A stretch of DNA of 64,000 nt from Dipteris shenzhenensis. Lineage: Eukaryota; Polypodiophyta; Polypodiopsida; Gleicheniales. The stretch lies in assembly GCA_047967505.1 (NCBI GenBank), contig CM106539.1, one strand, 5' to 3'. The notes under the pieces were generated by a model, which was not told where the DNA came from, did not search any database, and was given only the letters and a program-made list of their open reading frames with translations. Made by a program: the position numbers and the translations under genes. Positions 56,885-64,000 of the stretch are shown here, one piece after another. How positions within the stretch are numbered: the first letter of the stretch is position 1; each line of letters starts with the position of its first letter.

Positions 56885-58620
56885 TGTGAAATCCAAAGGA
56901 GTTTCCTACTCCGGTCAGGCGTGATGCGCATACCAAGAATATGACCTGTAGGTCCCAAATACTTCATGTCAAAGGCCTCACGCAACATGGCCTTCAATGC
57001 ATCTAGCTCATAAGTGTTCTTGCTAACCAATAGCATATTATCCACATAAAGTGCCAAGAGTATCAAGCTATTATCCTTAGCCCTTTTAGTGTAGAGGCAG
57101 TGATCAACCTCACTTCTTCTGAAACCATGGGACCAAATGAAAGCATCAAACTTGTGATACCATTCTCTAGGTGCTTACTTAAGGCCATAGAGACTCTTCT
57201 GAAATTTCCAACTCTGAGAACCAAAGGTGGTCTAAAAACCAGCATCATCTAGCTAACCTGCTGAAATAAGACTCTTGGTCAGCTTAGGAACATGTCCCAC
57301 ATTTTTCAAAACAAATGTAGACCCATTTGCAAAATAAAACTTTATGTCACTCGCTCCCACTATATCACATGCATAGTTATTTCCAAGATGCACACAACTT
57401 GTCTTTCCACTATCATAAGTGGAGAGCCATTCCCTATGGGGAGTAACATGGAATGAAGCACCAGAATCCAAAATCCAATCCTAGGAATATGCATCATCTG
57501 AAGTGGTAACCACTATATCACATGCATAGTTATTTCCAAGATGCACACAACCTGTCTTTCCACTATCATAAGTGGAGAGCCATTCCCTATGGGGAGTAAC
57601 ATGGAATGAAGCACCAGAATTCAAAATCCAATCCTAGGAATATGCATCATCTGAAGTGGTAAGCAAGTTCTGCAGGTAGACTAGACATGAAGAGAATGTC
57701 ATTGTCACTATTATCAGTGGACTACATTAATCTCCTTGATCTTCATTTTTCCTTTGTCCCCCTGGGAGACTCTTCCTTCTTATTTGCACCCCAATTTGCA
57801 TTCTTTTTCTTATCTTTTTACTCTCTTTTCAGCTTGTAGCAATTCTTTTTCATCTGGCCCTTCTGGCCATAGGGGTAAACTCAATGTTCCATGCCATGGA
57901 TTTGCTATGAGACTTCCCTCTTTCCTGGGACTTCCACCTGAACTGTGATCTGTGCCTTTGCACATTTAAGACTGCATCCTACTTGTTGCCATCCATAGAC
58001 TTTCGTATCATCTCCTTGGCCAACAAGCTACCCATAGAATCATCAAACTTCAGTACTCCACCAAGTGTAGATCTACTGACAGCTGTATGGAAGGCATCCC
58101 GACAATGAACACAAGAGGAATATTGCCTTAGTCTCTACATCAAAATTCATCTTCTAAGCCTGAAGCTCGCTGAAAATAATATTGAATTCATTCAGCTGAG
58201 AAGTAATGGAGACCCTTTCCTTCATCTATAGCTCAAACAAACCTCTTCATGAGGTAAACTTTATTAGAGAAGAAGTGACACATAATTTCTTCCACAAATC
58301 TTTCGTAGGCTGCTCATTTACTACTCTGAAATAAACTGACTCTGCAAGATGAAGTCTAATAGTAGACTTTGCTAATGCATCCACCTTACTAGATTCAATC
58401 TCTGGCAGGGGTTTAATCTGCGTCTTTGGAATAAGCACATCCCTTATCTGTTCTTTCCACAAAGAAAAGTTTATCCCATCAAACTTTTTAATGTAGAAAA
58501 TTGCCTTTTCAAACATGGAAGAGGATGCCATGATGCAAATGAAACATGTTCTTTCCACAAAGAAAGTTTGTCCTATCAAACTTTTTTATGCAAAAAAACT
58601 CATTTTCAGACATGGAAGAG
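56885..58620 (-). pseudogene. Ty1/copia element A: gag, protease, RT fragment
   Basis: In minus order: gag (MASSSMFEKAIFYIKKFDG, NFSLWKEQIRDVLIPK, WKKLC; 58530-58247), protease ILDSGASFHVTPHREW (57475-57430), VGHVPKLTKSLISAG, then a direct jump at about 57210 to RT: REWYHKFDAFIWSHGFRRSE, ALYVDNMLLVSKN (YVDN replaces YVDD, so the catalytic Asp is Asn) and LGPTGHILGMRI, ending at about 56885. The GAG-pre-integrase, the whole integrase and the RT start are deleted. It belongs to a different family from element B. Confidence 0.9.
57359..57664 (-). repeat. In-frame 153-bp tandem duplication of the copia protease active site
   Basis: Copies begin at 57359 and 57512 (ACTATATCACATGCATAGTT) and are nearly identical. 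153 bases equal 51 codons, so the frame is kept. The downstream copy has DSGASFHVT; the upstream copy has NSGASFHVT, with the catalytic Asp changed to Asn by one base. Confidence 0.95.
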
Positions 58621-58645
58621 GATGCCATGATCAAATGAAACAAAA
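58451..58645 (-). repeat. 98-bp tandem duplication over the copia A gag start
   Basis: Copies begin at 58451 and 58549 (TTCTTTCCACAAAGAAA) and each includes a MASSSM start. 98 is not a multiple of three, so the first start codon leads out of frame. Confidence 0.85.
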
Positions 58646-58649
58646 TCCC

Positions 58650-59885
58650 AAATGCTAGTACTTGCAAGAGAGAAATGACACTAAAATGGAAGGTAATATC
58701 ACCAAACCTCAAATGCTCAAAGCATCAAAATGGATTTGACTCATGTGCATATACCACATATGAGTAAAGCTGGCCCAAAAGAAAATGCCAACTGCAATGG
58801 CAAAACAAACCTAATTCCAATGCCAATAAGTGCCAAAATGCCTCAAGAATAAATGTTTCCAATGAACATATACATCAGCAAAATCTCATCCAAGAGATCA
58901 TAGCACAACATGTGCATCCACTGCAATATGTCAAAGTTGTCCCCAACATAAAATAGCATCTGTGTGCTAAACGTCCATCAAGAAAGCAGTGTACACGGCT
59001 CAGACTACAACTAGAGTGATCTACATAAGGTATATCCAAAATATCACGGCCCCACTGCAATGACTGCTAGTAAAAATAGAACCTGAGATGCCTCCGAACA
59101 TGGGCGTCACTTCATAATCAAACTCAACAAGACAATCTGCAAATATCTCTTTTCTGCTGGAACTCCAAAATCCCAATGGAAAATGGGGAGTCAACCCTTG
59201 TAATTGACCTATAATCAAAAAATCAAAGATTTGAACCTTTGAATGGATTTTTGACAAAGAAACAGACGATTCGGCATCTTAGAGAGACAAAACTTCTGTA
59301 TAGCTCCACAAAATTGTGCAAGAGCTGACAAGTAGGGGTTTTTGGGCCTTCTAAACGCAATGGAACATTCGGTTTTGGAAATGGTGGTCCCAATAACTGA
59401 GTCCAACACACGGACCAAAAAACGTTTTTGCAAGCATACTTGTTTGTAAACACCACCGCAGTGTGAATGATGAGCAACACAAAAGTTTTAAGACCTCCTG
59501 AGTGCAAATGGTTGCTTCAAACTAGAGTTCCAATACACTGGCATAAAAACATTGAAGCAGAGATAGTGAGTCAGAAATCCAATGAAATGATCCCAAATTT
59601 AAGAATGAAGGAGTTTTTGAACTAAAGTGCAATGGATAGCAAAAGCAAGCAATGGTTGCCTCTCTGCAAGTCATTGCAAACTCTCAGTCGTCAAAAGGAA
59701 GAGGAGAATCATCAAAAAATGGCTTTTTTGCTCCAAAACCACTCAAAGAACTTTCCAAAGGTTTTTGCATGGTCTCTGCACACCAGGATGCAAGTAAAGT
59801 CACCAATGGAGCTTCTCCTTCCTCTCACAGAGCTGTAGCAGTAGACTTCAGGCTCCAGGCTTGCACCCAGGCTTAGTTAGAGCAC
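58650..59885. other. Copia A leader and insertion, no gene recognised
   Basis: Lies between the PBS and gag of element A. Contains one arm of a direct repeat (59086-59250). Open frames have no recognised domain. Confidence 0.4.
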
Positions 59886-60256
59886 CCATGCTCTGATACC
59901 AGTTGAGAGATCTCAACAACGGAAGTAGAATGGAAGAGAGTGAGAAAGAGGGAGAGCCAAAAGAGAGAGCCACAAAAGTTTTGGTGGGTGTAGAACACCC
60001 TAATCTTCTATGTCATCCATATATATATGTGTTTGAGTATTGTATATAACCGAGGTTAAGATATAGTGGCATTTAACACCCACAATACTCTCCGAGATGC
60101 CTCAAAACATGGGCATCACTGTATAATCAGACTCAGCATGAAAATTTGCAAATATCTCTCTTCTACTAGAACTCCAAAATCCCAACCGACAAATGGGAAA
60201 TGGGTAGTCAACCCTTGCAATTGACCTATAACCAAAAAATCAAAGGTTTGAACTCT
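59086..60256. repeat. Direct repeat of about 165 bp, separated by about 1 kb
   Basis: 59086-59250 and 60092-60256 match closely (TCTGCAAATATCTC versus TTTGCAAATATCTC; AGTCAACCCTTG; AATTGACCTATAA). They sit on either side of the LTR/PBS of element A, one in its leader and one immediately outside. Confidence 0.85.
59890..60078 (-). mobile_element. Copia A 5' LTR (about 175 bp) and primer-binding site
   Basis: On minus: possible LTR start TGTTAAATGCC at 60078, a TATA-rich part near 60020, end CTCTCA at 59904, two bases, then TGGTATCAGAGC (59901-59890), an exact plant copia initiator-tRNA PBS. It does not match the 3' LTR at 55209, which supports two different copia families in this block. Confidence 0.75.
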
Positions 60257-60289
60257 ATCAAGTTTAGCATAGTTTGGCCGATAAGTGAT

Positions 60290-62900
60290 GCTTCGTCGAA
60301 GACGACTAGCTATAGGTTTTTGTATCTAGCATTGAGATTGTTAAGGATTTCCCCAATGAGGTTTGTAGGCTAGTGGGTCACAAGTGACAAATGTAACATC
60401 GAATGGATTGTTGCCCACCTATGTGAAATGCCACTCTACCTGTGTACGCCATCAATAGTGCACCTAGTAGCTCAACGCCATTCTCGATCGCTCATGCATA
60501 GTGGCGGAGAAGCCCTTGGACTATTGCTTGCAGGGTAAACATCTTGTTGGTGCCAACGCCCTCCTTAAGGAAGAGATGTATCACCTATGAAGGATTTAAT
60601 ATCTTTCAGAGCATGATGTCATCATGTAGGAGACGTTTTGCATTTAGTCTTTTGATCATATGAAGGTAGTCATCATTTGGCATCAGTTTGTATGTTTTGT
60701 GCGGGGCATGATTATGTGTTGATTGGTTGTGAGGTTGGACCGTCGTAGCTATAGTGGATGGATGTGGTTGACCTGGATGTTCCAGATGAGATGTTACGTG
60801 GACTTTTTTAAGGGTAGTTTTACTGAATTTTTCTCTCTTTCCGTTGATAGTTTCTATGTGCTCATAGTATGCGTCTGCCCAAGTTTTGCTGGCTGCTACG
60901 ATGGAATCCTCTGATTGTTGGAAGGGGATGTAAAGAAGGCATTGTTTGTGGTATAATCGTGAGGGGTCTTTATGTTGGTTGAAGTGAACGAAGCATATTA
61001 TTTGTTCTTTTTTTGTTTCGAATTGCTTGGCTGTTTTGCTCTTGCAGATTCTGCCAAATAGATATTATGTAATGCTTGTTGTCACCTCGAGTACTTTTGA
61101 ATGATCTCTTCAAAGAAGATGTCTGTATCATGGTCAGCAAGAGTTTGTAAAGTTGCATTTCTCTTTAGTAGTGTTCTATCTTCTTTGAAGTTAGTGTTTA
61201 TGAACACAAATTGCCGAGAGCATGTTAATAGAGGTAGAGACAATGCAATGTAAGCAGCCTGCTGGGAACTTAATTCCTGAGTGTTTATCAATGTGTTCCC
61301 AATCTTTCACAAACGCTCGAATGTGCTTAGGTTGGTCTTGGTGCTATAGTCAAATGCTTCTTTCAGCGCCTTCGTTGTGGCTCTGTCAATTTTTATCATG
61401 TATGATGTGCAGTACATTGCTACTCCGTGTGGGTTCAAAATGAATCAAGTGTTTTCTTAACGAAATATCATAGCACCTCCATGTATTCTTCTTCAACCAC
61501 ATCCAAAAGTGCTAGCCAGTCATCAAATGGAATGGTGGTTCCACGCTCCAAGTCATTTAATGCCATGTTGATTTTTTTTGCTAAATGCTTTCAGCTCAAT
61601 GTTGTGCAAGTGCTAGCCTGCTTCTAGCGGGACTAGTATGCAAGTGCATCGGGACGATGGCTGAGGGAAGCTATATTTGCATCTCTTGTTTGTCTTCTTA
61701 ACCCTTCCGATCGTGGTGCGTTGGGGCACTGCACAAAGACTCATCCCAACAGGCATCCATTTGTGCAAATATATGTATCAATGAAGCTAGCTATGTTGGT
61801 GGGCAATGATTGCTCGAATTTTGGTGCATCTTTGATCCATAGCAGCCCATGGTCATGCTGGCTTCTATGGTGATGGAATACTATGATGAAGAAGGAATCC
61901 GAGAGCTCACCCAAGATCCACTTGTTCCTCTTCAATTCAATTTTGATTGCCTGGAAATGGTGGACGTAGTATCATGTGGAAGTGATTGGGTCTTATCAAA
62001 ATAGATGGCGGATATGCACGACTTTTCCTTCATCAGATGAGCGTTGTATTTACGGATTTAGTTTTTGCAAACATTGGATGAGGCTCAGCCAGTGTCTCTC
62101 ACCACAAGAAAAGGTCACAAAGAATGTTAGGGGGCCCAATTGTCATATCATCGCAAATATGTTCTTCTTAAGTTTTTGCTTGTAGTCTAACGATGTGTGA
62201 AGCGCTTTGAAGTCTTTGTAACCTATTCTTGAGTTCAAATTTTGTTCAATGTTTGGGCTTTTACTAACATCCTTTGCGCAGAGGTGCTTCCCTTGTAGCC
62301 TTGCCTTTCATATTTGCACCCAGGTTAACGACAGAACTTTAAATACTAATATCTTCATTTCCTTGAAGAAAAGGTTTTTTATGCTATGTGCGAATCTTCT
62401 ATCTCGGTGCAGTAGCTCCCACTTTGTGATTATTTGGTAACTGCGCTCACATAACTCATGGTACCTCCGGTTCTCATTGAAAAACAATGTTGGGAAGCAC
62501 ATCTCCTTGCAATGCTTGGGCGTCTCTAAAAAGACCAAGGGGTGCTTGCCTTACGATGGTGCAACATGGGTTACAAAGTCGTAGTCCACGACTTGCTACG
62601 AAGTGTATAGCCCATGAAAAAGTGTGTCTGCATCTAGCATATCATCATCCGTTGCGTCATTCATGGGTGCCTCCAATATTATTTCTTCTTGCAGTCCTTC
62701 ATGCAATGAACTAACGTGTCCTAGCCACTCTTTGCTAATGTACAATGAAGTTGGAATAAGTTCGTGGAGTGCTTTCATTGTAGGCTGAACTAGCCCGCTC
62801 ATGTAGCAGTGCTTATACTCTAGCTTGCACTTAATACCCACTAATAGTGAAGCATCATCGCTTAAGAATCGAGGTAGTACTCACTACGCTTTCTCCACAT
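60290..62900 (-). pseudogene. Helitron Rep-type (Helitron_like_N) remnant
   Basis: Minus-strand pieces in order: RRYHELCERSYQI and DRRFAHSIKNLFF (62470-62370), then LGPLTFFVTFSCGERHWLSL near 62140-62085 (family: LGxPTxFxTxSxAExxW), GELSDSFF then HHHRSQHDHGLLWIKDAPKF (61875-61815), where HDHGLLW matches the HxHGLLW of the rolling-circle Rep domain, and FIDTYI. Further on come SQQAAYIALSLPLL and LQTLADHDTDIFFEEIIQKY (61250-61090), typical of the region before the helicase. No PIF1-type helicase domain and no 3' CTRR hairpin were found, and stops are common. Confidence 0.75.
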
Positions 62901-64000
62901 CTGCCATTATGTCAACCACACTTCCTCGTAGGCTATATTGCCCCTTGTAGTTCAACTCTCTGATTTGTGCAAAAGGTATTCTAATGGACACTTACCACGC
63001 CTCGTTTGCATTCAACTTTGACACATAATTGGTTGGGCAGTTGAGCTGCATCATTTGGTTTGTGACCAGGGCGGTAATCTTTTTGCGTTGAGGGACTTTG
63101 CGCATTTGGAACAAAGCTTCAACTCCTCTATGTGTGACTCTTCATTGGTTGCAAAGCACATGGCTCTGAGCATATCAATTGCAATAGGTTTTGTACTTGT
63201 AGTTGTTTTTTGAAGAAAAAGGTTCTCACAAGCAATGCAAGGATTAGAAGGGGTGCTAGCAATAAATAATCTTGAAATACTTCAACCTCCCTTGACAGTG
63301 TGATGCATCCCCCATTGCGATGTGCTTTTGAGGAGTAGTTGGCTCAAACGTCCTTTGTTTCACACTGCAGAGCCTGTAAACCTTTTCTCATACTTGCTTG
63401 TCTATCACTGTTGTCAATGGGTGCAGTTTTTAGAATTCAAATGCAATATCCTTGGGGCTACATAATGTGCCCTCATCTAGTAGTATATTCAAGGTGGCGC
63501 ATTCCTTAGGGCCACATCTACGCTAGTGTGCTCAGCCGTCACCCTAGGGAAAATTAAGTATACACTTTGTAGCATGTCAAATAGCAAAATAGCCTTGTGG
63601 CTAATCAGTTTGTATTTTGAAGTGTAGCTTGTGGTTGTGACTTTCCTCATCTCTATGTAATTTTTTATCTCTAAATCCCAATCAAAAGTCTCTACAACGA
63701 TTCTGACGACGTAATTTAGCATCAGCTTGGAATTGCACGTTGTTGCCAAGAAATGTGAAATTACTTCTTCCATATTATCCCCATCAAAACTATATTTATT
63801 TGCTCGGAAGAGGCAGCCCCATGCTAACATTGCAAATGGCTTCTAGACGTGGATATCTACAACTATTATGTTAATTAGTTTCATTGTCAAGGCATCAACA
63901 TCATATGCATAGTCGAGCAAATGGACTAAGACTAAGAAGAGGTTTCTATTTAATAAAAATGCTTGGAAGAAAGGCAAGTCAACATCTATTGTGGCTAGGG
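62900..64000 (-). pseudogene. Probable N-terminal part of the Helitron protein or adjacent element
   Basis: Minus-strand frames continue upstream of the Rep-like segments: HIEELKLCSKCAKSLNAKRL near 63135-63080 (a C-x2-C as in Helitron N-terminal zinc segments), and a long open frame at 63830-63489 (LLFDMLQSVYLIFPRVTAEH) of unknown family. It runs towards the right window edge. Linkage to the Rep part is by orientation and position only. Confidence 0.4.

Noticed and set aside
59890-59901. tRNA gene fragment
   Set aside because: TGGTATCAGAGC is a retrotransposon primer-binding site complementary to initiator tRNA, not a tRNA gene.

Overview
The window looks like nuclear DNA of a land plant with a large, repeat-rich genome. 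The signs are: one intron-containing plant-type gene; decayed Ty3/gypsy, Ty1/copia, L1-type LINE and Helitron coding sequence nearly everywhere else; initiator-tRNA primer-binding sites of plant copia type; compound (CT)n(CA)n microsatellites; and a nucleosome-length satellite array. A DUF7869-type transposase-like remnant and a second transposase-like gene (GHGKGEHDG motif) are, as I recall, commoner in bryophytes, lycophytes and ferns than in flowering plants, so a non-seed plant is my best guess. The sequence alone does not prove it.

Layout. 1-3500: remnants of a gypsy element (integrase, then a retropepsin-like domain), a microsatellite block and a foldback repeat. The same block returns in inverted orientation at about 24531-27955. 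3540-4060: gypsy reverse-transcriptase fragment. 4.1-13.1 kb: unrecognised sequence with an L1-type LINE remnant (about 6.6-9.0 kb). 13178-15110 (minus): the only apparently intact host gene, a five-exon sucrase/ferredoxin-like (Apd1-type) protein of 402 residues, with a GC-rich, CAG- and poly-C-bearing upstream region. 15.5-24.5 kb: low-complexity, alternating purine-pyrimidine, LINE, copia and unrecognised coding-like remnants. 24.5-28.8 kb (minus): inverted gypsy block extended by RNase H/RT, abutting a copia fragment (28.8-30.7 kb). 33.2-33.5 kb: probable copia LTR and primer-binding site.

34.3-44.1 kb is the least ordinary region. It holds a plus-strand transposase-like gene remnant, a 2.6-kb satellite with a 184-189 bp period, a minus-strand unrecognised multi-segment gene remnant, and clusters of a palindromic motif (consensus ATACCTCGATCGAGGTAT) at both outer sides. 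Two convergent genes between arrays of one palindrome could be a single large DNA transposon, but no terminal inverted repeats were found.

44.3-51.3 kb: gypsy fragments (minus). 52.45-53.42 kb: DUF7869-like remnant (plus). 53.5-54.1 kb: gypsy gag (plus). 54.2-60.1 kb: a chimera of two copia elements (minus). 60.3-63.8 kb: Helitron Rep-type remnant (minus).

A pattern crosses all families: many elements carry short local tandem duplications (about 60-325 bp), several inside catalytic domains. No mobile element here looks autonomous; stops, frameshifts and changed catalytic residues are frequent. Positions and translations were worked out by eye, so boundaries of decayed elements are approximate.
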